Shown here piece after piece: positions 48,901 through 61,600 of a stretch of DNA of 64,000 bases. The notes under the pieces are model-generated. The model saw only the letters and a program-made list of their open reading frames with translations, did no database searches and had not been told where the DNA came from. How positions within the stretch are numbered: position 1 is the stretch's first letter; each line of letters begins with the position of its first letter. Source of the DNA: Bugulina stolonifera (taxonomy: Eukaryota > Bryozoa > Gymnolaemata > Cheilostomatida > Bugulidae); contig OW285190.1 in NCBI GenBank assembly GCA_935421135.1, positions 11,728,501-11,792,500 of the forward strand. The letters run 5' to 3'. Made by a program: the position numbers and the translations under genes.

Positions 48901-50129
48901 AAGCTATGGTAATTACTGCACCTGAAAATAGGCCTATATTACAGTAGGAGTCTGCAGCTATACCAGTTTTACACTCTATGTAAATGCAGTTTAAATTTGA
49001 ATAAACACACGACTTAGCTAGGCTTACTTCTAATTGGTGAATAAATGTTAAGCCTTAATTTTGCAACGTGGTCAAATTTTTCTATTGACTCACTAAATAT
49101 TCCCCTTGCAAAATACTCCAGTAGAGTGTTAGCATACTCATGAAACTTTCTTGCGCAAATAATTTCTACTTTTAGAATAAACATAACTCAATTTCAGGCT
49201 ATTTATATTTAATTAGACATACTCTAGGCCTATAGAATTGCTAACCCCAAGGCACAAAGTGGGAGGGCTAGATTCAACACTCATTTACTGGACTAGTAAT
49301 CAGCAAACTAGCAAATTTCAGTCAAAGTTCAAAACCAGGCTGCTAACAATATTAATATTGAATATACACTACAGTACAAGATGAATCATTGATTGAATGA
49401 AGCAAAAGCTAAAATATTGTTAGTAACCTGACCATAATGGTCAGGTATATCCATCTACTAGACTATCACTATGATTATCACATTCATTGATTGCCACAAT
49501 CTCTAGGCCTATGACTTTGGCTATACAATAATTATTATTAATTAGTCTATTCATCTTGAGCTTTACCCTATAATTTCCATTGGTGCACTGAATACTTCTA
49601 ATTCTACTAGTAGGCATATTTGTTTTGTTTGTAGTCCAATCAGTTAGCCATTGTTCACTGTTTTCGTGATTTATTTAATTTTAAATTTATATAATAATAG
49701 CCTATAATATAAATTACAACATTCACTTTGATTTCTAGTTAATTCTATATAACTATCCAAATATCTGCTGATACTTTAAGCAAACCCCAAATGACTGGTA
49801 GCACTGACATGTGCAGCACAATCAACAATGGCTGGTTCAATGCACAACTTTACTGTTAATGAATCCTGAACTAATAAATGAAACACTGTCCCATATGAGG
49901 CATGTTTCTTCCACTCTTTAGGTGGTCTAGCGTGACAATGAACTCCATGTAAATTAAATCAAAAATATTAAATTAAATTTGATTTCTTATTATTTTCAAT
50001 TTTCCATTTTTATATATTTTATTTATCTTTGTTACATACAAACATGCAATCATTTATGAACACATTTAGTTTCCTAACCTTAGCTAAAAGTTGTGGAACG
50101 CTGGTAGAGAATCTTGAGAGAACACCCAT
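44010..50129 (-). CDS. CS: Citrate synthase, mitochondrial
   Basis: Condenses acetyl-CoA and oxaloacetate to citrate in the TCA cycle, in the mitochondrial matrix. Nine exons in transcript order: 50129-50079, 48241-48185, 47953-47846, 47166-46951, 46634-46464, 46161-45965, 45672-45447, 44841-44632, 44174-44010. CDS is 1401 nt, 466 aa, the same length as the human precursor. Exon 1 ([17 protein letters not shown]) is a basic, hydroxylated presequence. Catalytic residues lie in LHGLANQ (His 305), PGYGHAVL (His 349) and VDAHSG (Asp 404). [20 protein letters not shown] and LERPKSMST blocks are also typical. Introns 6 and 7 start with simple repeats close to the donor. It diverges from MRPS23 over about 300 bp, implying a shared promoter. 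Confidence 0.98.
45226..45410 (-). repeat. 21-bp minisatellite, nine units, in citrate synthase intron 7
   Basis: Unit ACTGTTTGATGGTCACATGAC (shown on the plus strand), nine copies with a few substitutions and one 1-bp deletion. It begins about 30 bp downstream of the exon 7 donor (45441-45446). Open reading through it is an artefact. Confidence 0.93.
45896..45928. repeat. (ACAG)n microsatellite in citrate synthase intron 6
   Basis: About eight ACAG units, followed by AAAGAGAAA. It lies about 31 bp downstream of the exon 6 donor (45959-45964). Confidence 0.95.
49888..49960 (+). mobile_element. LINE 3'-UTR remnant in citrate synthase intron 1
   Basis: ATGAGGCATGTTTCTTCCAC and GGTGGTCTAGCGTGACAATG parallel the 3' UTR of the nested LINE at about 31162-31205 (ATGAGGCACGTCCCTTCCAC, GTGGTCTAACGTGATGA). 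No coding part remains. Confidence 0.5.
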
Positions 50130-50428
50130 TTCGGCAAAGACGATAGAAATGCAACAATCTGAACCTTGATCTATGTCAGCCAAACCGTTTTGGCAAATAA
50201 TAATGTTGTAAAAGCTAGGAGAGGGCTTATACAGGATGTGCACTACGCAGGCGCCAGCCGGCGTTTCACGCACATCTGATTGGCTTACTACTAGCCGAGT
50301 TTAATCCAATCATTTAGCCAATTAAGATCTAAAGATGTTTATGGGGGGATAAATCTTATTCCACAAGCCTACATTTTTTACTCAGCTCTAATGCTATCTT
50401 TCTTTCACGCATGTATTGACTCCTTGAT
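50130..50428. promoter_or_regulatory. Bidirectional promoter region of CS and MRPS23
   Basis: Only 299 bp separate the two start codons, which face away from each other. Both products act in mitochondria. The segment near 50240-50300 is locally GC-richer (GCGCCAGCCGGCG) than the surroundings. No TATA box stands out in either direction. The function is inferred from geometry. Confidence 0.6.
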
Positions 50429-53400
50429 ATGGCAGGTGCTAGAGTTGAAAAGGTTGGATCAATTTTTAAAAGGTTTGTACCCTAATACTAGTATCTCACC
50501 CTCAGTTGGTAAATTGAAATTTGCAGTAAAATGAGGCTAATCAGATTTATCATAATAATGATAGTCATTTCAGAGGGCTGAAAGGGGAACAAATCAACTG
50601 AATTTTATTTTTAATTTAAATTTATTTGATTTTAGTTTTTATTATTAAAATTATTTATTAAATTTCATTAATCAAATCGACAATCAATTAATGAACTAAA
50701 ACTGTATTATTAGTATTTTATGCATAATATTTTGTAATATTATTAATTAGAATTCCAGCAGTTCAACTACCATGACAATGATTATCTAATGTTATTATAA
50801 ACCACTAGACTAGTGGCAGCTCACTCATTTCAATAGGAAGAATATTTATTTTAATTTATATTATAATTATATTTCAATTTGAAAATAATGATGTAATTGT
50901 TCATCGTGATCTTTATCGTATTTCAGTAAAACTGATGTAGCCTACTATCTATTGTAATTGTAATTGTTGCCTTAAAGCATTAAGGAAACTACTTCACATG
51001 TGTATATTCACTATTTAGAGGTATTGAGCTTCAATTTGAGCTATTGGTTGTCTTCGTGGGCCTAGTATATTCAGAGATATAGCCCCCAGAAATCTACCCT
51101 GTAGAAAAACGCTCGTACGAACTTAGCTAGATGAGAAACCATTGTGGTGACCTTTGACCTGTGATGTTGATGCCAGGCCGCCGCACCACTGTAGTAGTAA
51201 TTATATAGTAACCTTTACTAATAAATATATTTTAATCTATGGTAAAATATCCAATAATATTTTAGCAATTTATAGCCTGGGGTACGTTCTAGTCACTGCC
51301 AAATTATTTATGGGAAACTACCCACAGGTTCCAAGCAGATAGTAAAAATGATTGTGACACAGTCAATGCTGTTGAACAGTGTGCAGCCGATGTTTTCATT
51401 GGCGTGCATTGCATGGAAAACATCCAAGCATGTGTTCCTAATTACAAAACCAGTTGTGGTTCTTAGATATGCTAACACTTTTATTGTAACTGACTTATTC
51501 ACTTTTGGATCAAATGCCATTATTAGTGATTAATCACTTAATCATAAATGTAATGTAAACAAATAGCTATAGCGATTCAGTAAATGTTTGGCTTTATTTC
51601 CGCATGGCACCTACGTCGTAGCCTACAACTGCAAGCGTTTTTGGAGATAGTCCAGTTTGACAACTCATATTTCTTGAACCTCTGGGTCTAGGAAGTCAAA
51701 CAAATACTCAAATGGAAGCTCAATACCTGTAGATTTTGAATATCAACATCAAAACGTGATTTCCTTAATGCTTTAAGCTTGGTGGCAACCTAAATAAACT
51801 CCTAGGCCTACTATGACCTTCAGTCAGAATTTTTAACTCACTGCTTTGTGCTTGTGGCTGTGCATGTGCTTCAGTCTATGCTCATGCTGGGGATTTTTTA
51901 TAATATGTTAGCAGTAGCTCGCTGAAGACACTAGTTCATGACTTTATTCATTATCAACTAGCCTAGTACTTTTATTGTGAGTTAACAGTCAACACATTGC
52001 CGTTCTTTGTATAGGTGTGACAGAGTAGCCTAATAAACACCCAAGTTATAGACAATATCTGAAATAGCAGTACAATGAAATGCAGGTCGCTCTCTCTCTA
52101 TATATTTACATGTATATATTGCACCGATTCTGATAGCAGGGTCACACATAGGCCTATGTTGCACTGGGTTTATTGTCAAGGAAAGAACCGCTTGAGTGTG
52201 TCCAGATTTTCCAGCACAGAGGTGTATGTAGTGCTACAAAGCCCTATTTGGCCGATTGGAGGTCATGATAGCAAATATTCAAACTGGGTTGTCTTGGCTC
52301 CTACTGGTCCCACTCATACAAATGATACATCATTCTTACTTATTATTTTCAAATATTGAATGAGCTGTCAGTTGTGGTGTAATGATATTGATTAGCCGCT
52401 CAGTGTTCGTTTATTTATTAGAGTTTATTGTGTTCTCCGTAACAATGCTAACATTTACAAAATACTAGAGGTGCAAGTCATACAGTATGAGGTGATTGAA
52501 ATCCAGCAACAAAACCAATAAATTTTAACTTTCAAGTTTCAACTTGTTTTCTAACCAATGAATAGGTAATGCAGCTTTCATCTGTCAGTATAAGTACAAA
52601 ACATCAATAAAGTTAACAGATGAAAGTAAATCTAAGGTAAATTAGTGTAAAATTTGCTAACACAGTAAAATGTTTACTTTCATCAACACCACATCATAGA
52701 TTATGCAGATGTGGTATAGTCAAGTCAAGTCAAGTAGGCTATGTATTGAATTTGACTTGTCGTGCTTGTGTAGGGTGGAAGGATTGTATAAAGGTGGAGT
52801 GATTAGTGAGAAAGAGTTACCAATCTGGTACAAGGTGTACGAAGCCTTCCCACCTAAAGATGAACCAACAATGTCTAGGCCTACTCCAACCAAAAAAGTT
52901 AGAAACCTTATCTATGCTGAAGACTACATCATTGGGTAAGTTGATTATTTAATTACTCTTTACATTGTTCTACAACAAACTTCTTAGGAAAGGTTTTATG
53001 TAAGCCAGATAGGAATCGGGGCTATACGTCTAGTAGGCATATCGGTACAGAAACTTAATCCAAATCATCAAATTTACATTATTTATCATCTTTACAGTGT
53101 ACATGTACTTACATACATGTTCATGTATGTAAGTAGGCCTACATGAATATATATGTACGTATGTGTACTTGTATAGAGTACATGTAAATACATGTACGCT
53201 GTAGGTCCGACTGATTATCCACAAAATTGTATTATGATAAGTAGATCGAGCATGACCTGTGCTCATGATAGTCTATGTGGACCTCTGTATATAATCAGCT
53301 ACAATAATTATGCTGCCACATGTATTTGTAGATCTTTCATGAAAACATATGACCACAAGAATACTGCATATATGAGACTTGATGATCCTAGAACTCTATC

Positions 53401-53952
53401 TAAATCTGTAATGGACAGGTGAGTGTTCCGGCGTGTCATGCTGTATAGCTGATGCAGTTAACTATCCACTTTGGGTGTTACTGAAATTGGATTGGTTATA
53501 TTATTATAGCTGATGGTTTCATACCGATGTTTGCTAAAACAGATATACCTTTACATGTAGCCTTCACTGTCATTAGTCCTACAGTCTAAAATGTGCCTGA
53601 TGTAGTATGTACCTTAAACTCTAAACCTAGTAAAATTGTTATGATGTGAAGTTGGTCTCTTTAGTAGACAAAGAGGACAACTCCACATAATTTCCAATAG
53701 ATATATTATATCTGATACTGGCTGACCCATATTATAGACCTAATACCTGATTAGTGGTTCTATGAGCATACCTTCAACAGTGTCTATTTGATTTTTAGAT
53801 ATGTCCAATACTTCATGCAAGTAGCTCAACTAGACGATGGTAAAGATGCCAAGCAGGTAGTAGCTGCTGTAGAAGAGATGTTGTCTAAAGAGGGTATCAC
53901 ACTTAAAAGGAAGGTGGTGGCAGCAAATGATGACACTACGGTGTCAGAGTGA
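50429..53952 (+). CDS. MRPS23: Mitochondrial small-subunit ribosomal protein mS23
   Basis: Component of the 28S mitochondrial ribosomal subunit. Exons 50429-50472, 52774-52935, 53332-53418, 53799-53952; CDS 447 nt, 148 aa, in phase. It starts MAGARVEKVGSIFKR, matching the family opening (human begins MAGSRLETVGSIFSR). It then has GGVISEKELPIWYKVYEAFP then PKDEP, close to the WFDVYDAFPP block, and NLIYAEDYI for the conserved IWYHED region. The last exon gives RYVQYFMQVAQLDD and the characteristic EEMLSKEGITLKRK tail. Intron 1 is 2.3 kb without identified content. Head-to-head with citrate synthase. Poly(A) signal candidate AATAAAAAA near 54317. Confidence 0.93.
53650..53684. repeat. Short foldback with GACAACT core in MRPS23 intron 3
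   Basis: AGTTGGTCTCTTTAG is mirrored by AAAGAGGACAACT, with a small loop. Same core as the foldback at 62086-62140. Confidence 0.65.
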
Positions 53953-55634
53953 CTACCATTAATTTAATTGTGTTACAGTTTCCTTCTATGCTGATTCAAC
54001 CAGTACCCACATATTTTTGGCACTGACACTGAAAACAGTATCAAATGAAGAGTAGCAGCTGTTTTTGCTTCACATTTATTCATTGTGATATATTGCCTTG
54101 CTGCAAACAGATTGTAGACAAGTGGGTTCCCCCTGTTGAGTCAAACATTTTTAGATAATGCTGGGTTTTATATTTATGACTTGAGGTGTTGAGATTCCTT
54201 ATTCCTTCTGCGTTGCCGTGACTTACATGTAAGTTACTGCCATTAATATGAGTTATTTTGAGCATAATTGTATGTCTGAGATGATTTTGTTTGTAATGTA
54301 TATATAAGTGTAAATAATAAAAAATCTGTAAAGGAATGCAAAATTTACTGCTATTATATCATTTTGCATTCTGGATTTATTATAACAATAATGTGAGAAC
54401 AGTTACCTTTTCTTGTGTAGCCATAAGGCCGATGTATTATTTTAGAGAAGCAGCCAGCTGCCAGGTATATTTTTATAAACTACATCTACATGTACAATAA
54501 AATAATGATATTGTTGAACAGGATGTCACTAAGTTATATAATGTATATTATTTAGTTCTTAGTTCGCAGTACAGTCAGCTTATGCACTGTAATGGGTCTT
54601 ACCCTGAAGTTTCAGGTGCAGTGCGGTGCACCGCCTCATTTTTTCTATTTCTGACACTGCACAACACAAATATCCATGATATATTTCATATTTGAGATTT
54701 ACAAATTTGTACTGTGTGTGTTGTAAATTTATAAGCACTAATATTTTTGGGAGCATAGAGTTATCCACTCCCCTTTTAGAGGAGAAGATGACTCTATCAT
54801 CTTAGGAGTTGTTTTTCCACACTATTTGATTCAAATCGATACTGACTAAAACAGTGGAAACAGTTCGCAGCTTTTGTGCTTCCTGCTGAAAATCCAGGGA
54901 TTGAATTCGGATGTCAATTGATCCAACTGCCAGAGCAAAATGAAAATGTTTATTCTAGATTCCAGATTACTTTTTTCAACTTCTCTTTAGTGATTGATTG
55001 CTTATTTGATAAATATGGCATTGGTCTGGTTACCTGATCAGTAATAATAAACTTAACCAATTTAACCATTTATTATCAAGTCTGAGTCTCACTCCTTGGT
55101 TATCATTATATCATTATAATTATAATAATGATTATTATTATATATGTTATTATTAAATGATTATCATATCATTGTTATCTATGATAATGATTATATTTTA
55201 TTGCATAGTGACACTCATACTAATAATAATTATAGCAATGATTCAATTTAATAATAATATAATGTGAATAATGTGATTACTCCTTGATTATAGATATCAG
55301 AGGCAATATATAATATAACTTTGTAAAATAATATACATGTTCTATTGATTGATATTATTTATATTAGTATTAAGCCATATTGATATTATCAAGGACTTTT
55401 TACCTTTTACCTTTTACTCCTTGATATTATTATAGTTGTAATTATTTTGATTTTATATAATATTATAATTACAATAATAACTAGGCCTATAGTATAGTAT
55501 AATGAATTAAAAGTATACTATAGCCTATGCTCTATTTTCAGCATCATGCACTAACAAACATGGTTATTAATTATTACGTTCGAAACAAAACGCTCCAATC
55601 TTTGTGTATCACCAGTGATTTGATTCAGAATATC
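53953..55634. other. Intergenic between MRPS23 and PHF14
   Basis: 3' flank of MRPS23, then AT-rich low-complexity DNA (ATTATTATA runs around 55090-55480). It contains foldback-like motifs at 54770-54835. No gene seen. Confidence 0.5.
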
Positions 55635-58600
55635 ATGGAGAAGGATGTTGATGTGAATACGGGCCCTAAAGGGAAGAGAACCGGAATTAGTGATGCTACT
55701 GATAATGGTGATAGTGGTGATGCCAATAAAAGTGCGAAAGCTGATGGAAATGACAATGAAAGAGATAATTCCCCTGCCGATGTGGCATTTCTTTACAAAA
55801 CAATGCGTAAGTTATTACCACAATTTGTCTAGATTAGTAGACAACGTTTAATGTTTGGTAAATTCTCTGAACTTGAGTTCGAATTTTGTATTTACAAGAT
55901 GAATTACAGCAGTGTGACTTCAGAAATATATTTCAAGTCTCGGTACCATTAAATCTCTATAATTTAAGTGGAAATCATGTTACTTTACTTTTATAAAATG
56001 GCAGAGCATATTTAATCCTGTATTTTAATTGCTAGTTCAAAGAGATCCATCAAAGAGACGAGTGAAACCAGTAGAGAAGCATTTGATGCAGATTCACTTT
56101 GGAATGTCTGATGATGATGATACAGACAGTGATTATGAGTTCAAACCGGGCACTGCTGATAGCGACGATGACATCGGCAGTGATGAGTTTGATGGTGTTG
56201 TCACCGAAACTAAGGATTCTACAAAGAGTTCTAACCTGATCTCAAACAAAGGTAGGAGTGTATTAATATCGGCTATTTTAATTCAGCGGCACTAAATTTA
56301 ATATCAGGAATGGGAAAATGTCGTTTGTAAGCATAATTGTAAATTTACTCATGTATATATAGCGATCGTGATATATTCTTAGCCTTGGGTCATAAGTCCT
56401 GTATTCACTTTTCTTTACATCATGTATAGGCCGATATTACTGGTACGATCGTGATTGTCTACATGCAGACTAATTGGTATGAAAGCTAAGTGACTCATTG
56501 ATAGTTAAAATGTTCCTAGGAACGGATAGTGGTGACGACTCTGGGGATGATGACGAGGATAGTTTGAGTGATGCAGACAGCTTAAACATACAGAAAATAC
56601 AACCTGCATTGCCTTCAGCTAGACTAGGGATTGAACTGAAAGCCTGCTGTGTTTGCCTCAGCAGCTCATGGTTAGTAGTGTAAAATGCGACATTGTTAGC
56701 ATTTAATGTAATATTTGTAATTAACATGCTGTGCTAGTATCAATGCAGTACATGATACATTCACAGTTGCTATACTTTATTGTAGAAGGAACAGGATTTT
56801 GAGATAATAGCATAGCCTATAAGTCTTAATAAGTTATAAGATGGCAACTCGAATCATATAATGTATACATATGCAGTGGAGGTGAAATGTTGTTCTATTA
56901 AACAGTACATCTCCATGCTTATAATTCATATAAGCTATCAGCTTAACATGGTCTTGTTATACACTTTATATTGGTAGGAAAGGCAATACAACAGCATCTT
57001 GGTATAGTACTACTTTTCACTTGGTTTTCCAGTTACAGCAACTATTTGTTTTTAGCTATCTTATTCTATTTGATACATTTATATCTCTCTTATCTATCCA
57101 ATGCATTAGTTCTTAGCTACACTATTTGCTGCACGCTTCATATTAATCATATATTAATCAATTTAGTTGACTATTTGCTAACCCATATTGCTGTATTAAA
57201 AGGTGTCTTTGCGATCATTTGGCCAATAATTTAGCAGAGCTCATGTAATGGACACCCTGACCTGGGTCTGTAGAGCGACACTGTTGTTCATTGAGAAAAA
57301 CTCTGTTTCAGCGATTATGAAATAGATAAGGTCTTTGGTTTGTTTTCTGTTTACTATCCTGGGAATTTAGCGGTGAGCTTTGTTCAATCAAGCTAAGTCA
57401 TTGATTGGCCTTAACCTGATTATTATCTTGGATATTATTTAAGTCCAAAAGATCGTGGAGACAACGTATACGACACATGTATACACATAGTACTGATGTT
57501 ACTGTGACTTATGTTGTGACTAATAATTAGCCATGAATCACAAACATTCCTACGAGCAGGATATGAGGTCACACCCGAGCAGACTATTAGCTACATTATG
57601 TATTGTATTTAACCTAACATTATCAGCCAGCCACCTCTATTTTGTTTTGGAATTTGTTTTCAAGCACATTGCTGATATAAAACTCCATCTACACTATTAT
57701 TGCTATGCAAGGTTTTTATATGCGTTTTTCTTTCTGTGGGTGAAATCACATTTATTATAGATTTCACACAGGTTTTCATTCTGCCATCAGCTAAAATAAT
57801 CACTAATTGCTCAAATATATAGAGTTTAGTGATCAAACGTGATCAGATAGCCTGGGCTCCTCTTGGCGGGATGTTCTTCTATCACAAGCGAGAGTAGCCC
57901 AATCAAATGGAAACACTCTCACTGCTAAATTCTTGGCTAGACTCTGTTAGTTTTTCTACCTATATAGACCGGTAGCATTAATCAAACACTTCTATTTCTG
58001 CTCCAATGGGTGAATGGTGAGCGTGGTATAACAAACAAGTAGTCACATTTTTATACTCCTGTTCCTTACATGTTTTCAGATCTTCACTGTTTTAATCATT
58101 GAATTAAATGATTTATATTAATCTTCTGCAGTTATACCATAGATATGAATGTGTTCTAATACTGTGCGTCACTTGTACATTTATTAGTCTATGTTTATGT
58201 GGTAGTACAAGGTGTTAAGTACATGTACATGTATGTACACACATACAAGGCGTTATTGTAACTGATATATTATAATGTAGTACACCAGGTTACACATCAT
58301 ACACTTGTAGCGGCGAAGATGAGATTATAGAATGTGATGGGTGTGGTATTCTTGTCCATGAAGGATGCTACGGTACCGTGGAGGAAGATGCTCTATCTAT
58401 TCACAGTGATATGTCCACAGAAAGTACCGAACCTTGGTTCTGTGACCCTTGTAAAGCTGGCGTTGTACCAGTACGTTAATTACACACGCTATGGCGTTCA
58501 TTATTATTATTTTATGAGCACAGCATGGAAAACTTGTTACTTAGTCATTTGTTCGCTTGACTCTTTCTGTGGTGTTTGTAGGCTAATTGAGAAAGTTTTT

Positions 58601-61600
58601 TTGACTTTCATTTACTCATTTTTCTTAAGACGATGAGATTTCTTACACTGAGCTGTTCCTCGTATGTATGAAAAACCCTGATACTTATCATTTCAGGAAT
58701 ACACTGCTGCTATTGAAGGTTTGATAGACGCGGCTACTGCATATGTTCACTTAGGCATATATTAGAGGATGTGGTGACTGGGTATTTCTTGTATGTTTGT
58801 AGTCATGCGAACTCTGTCCCAACCAGTTTGGTATATTCAAACAGACAGACACTGGGAGGTGGGTCCACCTCATCTGTGCTCTGTATGTGCCGGCAGTAGC
58901 ATTTGGTAATACAGAAAAACTAACCAATGTAACTCTACTAGAGATGCCCTATACCAAGTGGGGCTCCAAGGTATGCTATATAATTCATTGACTAATATAC
59001 ATGTAAACAATCTCTTTTTGTTACATTTTGACAATATCAAGTGATAATTTCCAAGCATTCAGCTTATATGGATCTAATTATGCATATATGTTATTTATAG
59101 TAGTTGTTAGGGGCAGACTTTTATTCAAAATTTTGAGAGGGGATGTTGATTATTGTGATTTTCTGACTCTGAAATAATTAAAATTAATTCAAAATTGCAT
59201 AGTTATGTAACTAGTATCTATTAATAACAGGCACACCTGTTGTACCTGTTATTGATGCAGTCAGGTGCCCATGATGGTAATGTATTATGAGTAGATTTCA
59301 ATGTACATGTATATGTACCATATGAATGTGGGAATATGGTCTATGTCCCATATGAATATAGAAATGTAGTCTACATGTATGTACCATATGAACGTAGGAA
59401 TGTAGTCTATGCGAAGATGAGAACTACAGCTATACTGGTGTATGTATAGGATGTGATGCTGGTATGTGTCGCAGTTACTTTCACGTTACCTGGTAAGTGT
59501 AAACTGGATTATCTACACAACTGTATGCACTTTATAACAGTTATTCATAGGTTTAGTGCTGCAGTCACCCATTACTTACTCTCTTCAGTCTTTGATATTA
59601 TCCAGTATGTAAATTTTTTCAGATGAAGGAGTACATAATATATGGTATTTACTTAGATTTCGTAGTCGATGGTCTATTGTAACGTAACATCTTATTGGAT
59701 AACCTTATAATATGCCTACTATCTAGGTCATGAATGGTATGTATGTGTTTACTGACTGTGTACATTGATCCATTGTAGTGCACAGAAACAAGGACTTCTT
59801 TCTGAGGCCTCCATAGATGAGGTAAGTAGTAAACGCATTGGTTACTTGTACAAAGTACGTAAACTGTCGGGAAATCATAAAAAATAACATGACCTCATAC
59901 CTAAAATGGAAGCTTGTGAAAGTCTTTAACCAATTCTGACCTGGAACTTGAGCCCTTTATACCATTTTATCTGTCTGTATGATATTACATTTACAGGAGA
60001 TAGCTGACCCGTTCTACGCCCACTGCAGGATGCATGGAGACAAGTTGGTCAGCAAGCCAAAGAAGAGGAATTTCCTGGCTCTACACGGTCATGTGAAGAG
60101 GTTTAGAGAGAACAAGGGCAGCCGACCTGTCTCGGTAAGCTATTATTACTCATATTTATTGTTATGTATTTACTGTAACATTGTGTATAGTCGATTTATA
60201 GCCGAAATTCTACTGCAACGTAGTACATGACATTTTGTTCTTCACTGTTACAGGAACGAACAAAGAGACGTCTCGAACATTTCAAAAAAAAGTTTAAAGA
60301 AGCTGAAAATAGACGACCCCCAGCTTGGGGTAAGAACACCATTTTGTGTTGTTATTGCTTTATTCATCCCATTATCATACCGTTATCTATCTTTCAAATT
60401 TGCATTTTGCCTAAAATTTGTTGATATTATTTAGTTGTTTAATTTTTTTTTTTGGTGGGGCACTTATTTGTTCAGACTTACACCTCTGATATACGTTTAA
60501 CTTATATTGTAATATACAATGTATATACTCGTACATGTAAACATAACATTATTGCATCTATATGAATAATAACACCTGTTTACAGCACCTCCCAATAAGC
60601 TACCGAGAGCCATCACATCCAGTGCAAGTGCAGTCAGTAATCTGTTGAGGAAAGCAGAGCTCTTGGGTGTTGTAACTGTAAGTCACATGATACTGTATGT
60701 CATAACTGTGTATCACCTGTTACTGTATGACATAACTGTGTATCACCTGTTACTGTATGCCATAACTGTGGGACACCTGATGCTGTATGTCATATCCATG
60801 AATATTTGGACCTACAGTTCAACAATAGATCTCTATTTCATTTTTCTATAGGGTCCCAAGGCTGCACAGCCCAAATCTGAGGTTGTTACAAAGAAGTCAT
60901 TTGTAGCCCCAGCTCTCACTGTAGAGTTTGCTTCTTATCACGAACGTAAGTATTCAAAACTATGCGTGTTGTACGTTTGTACCTATTATACACCAGTCTC
61001 CATTTCATAGGCCATAATTATAGAATCAAGTAGTATTGATGATGTATTCAAATGATATATCAGTTTATATGCACATATGTGACGTGTGTATGTACATAGC
61101 ATACATTGTTGTATGTAATATATAGATATATTGTGCACACTGCTCATCATTGTATTGCAGAAAGAAAACTAAAGATAGAGTCATTAAAGACGGTAAATAA
61201 AGAATCTCTGAAGCAGAATAAAAAGTTGCAGCAGCAAGAGAAAAAATTAGAGTTACATATAGATCAGGTATAGTCAGTAGTACAGTAGTGTTACATATAG
61301 ATCAGCTAGAGTCAGTAGTACTGTTAGAGTTACATATAGATCAGGTATAGTCAGTAGTACAGTAGTGTTACATATAGATCAGCTAGAGTCAGTAGTACTG
61401 TTAGAGTTACATATGGATCAGGTATAGTCAGTAGTACTGTTAGAGTTACATATGGATCAGGTATAGTCAGTAGTACTGTTAGAGTTACATATAGATCAGC
61501 TAGAGTCAGTAGTACTGTTAGAGTTACATATGGATCAGGTATAGTCAGTAGTACAGTGAAATTCCCATTTCCATAATGGGATCCGACTCCATGAATTATG

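Noticed and set aside
56971..57760. Hydrophobic plus-strand open frames in PHF14 intron 3
   Set aside because: AT-rich composition gives Leu/Ile/Tyr-rich chance frames; PHF14 splicing across 56670/58281 is in phase without them.
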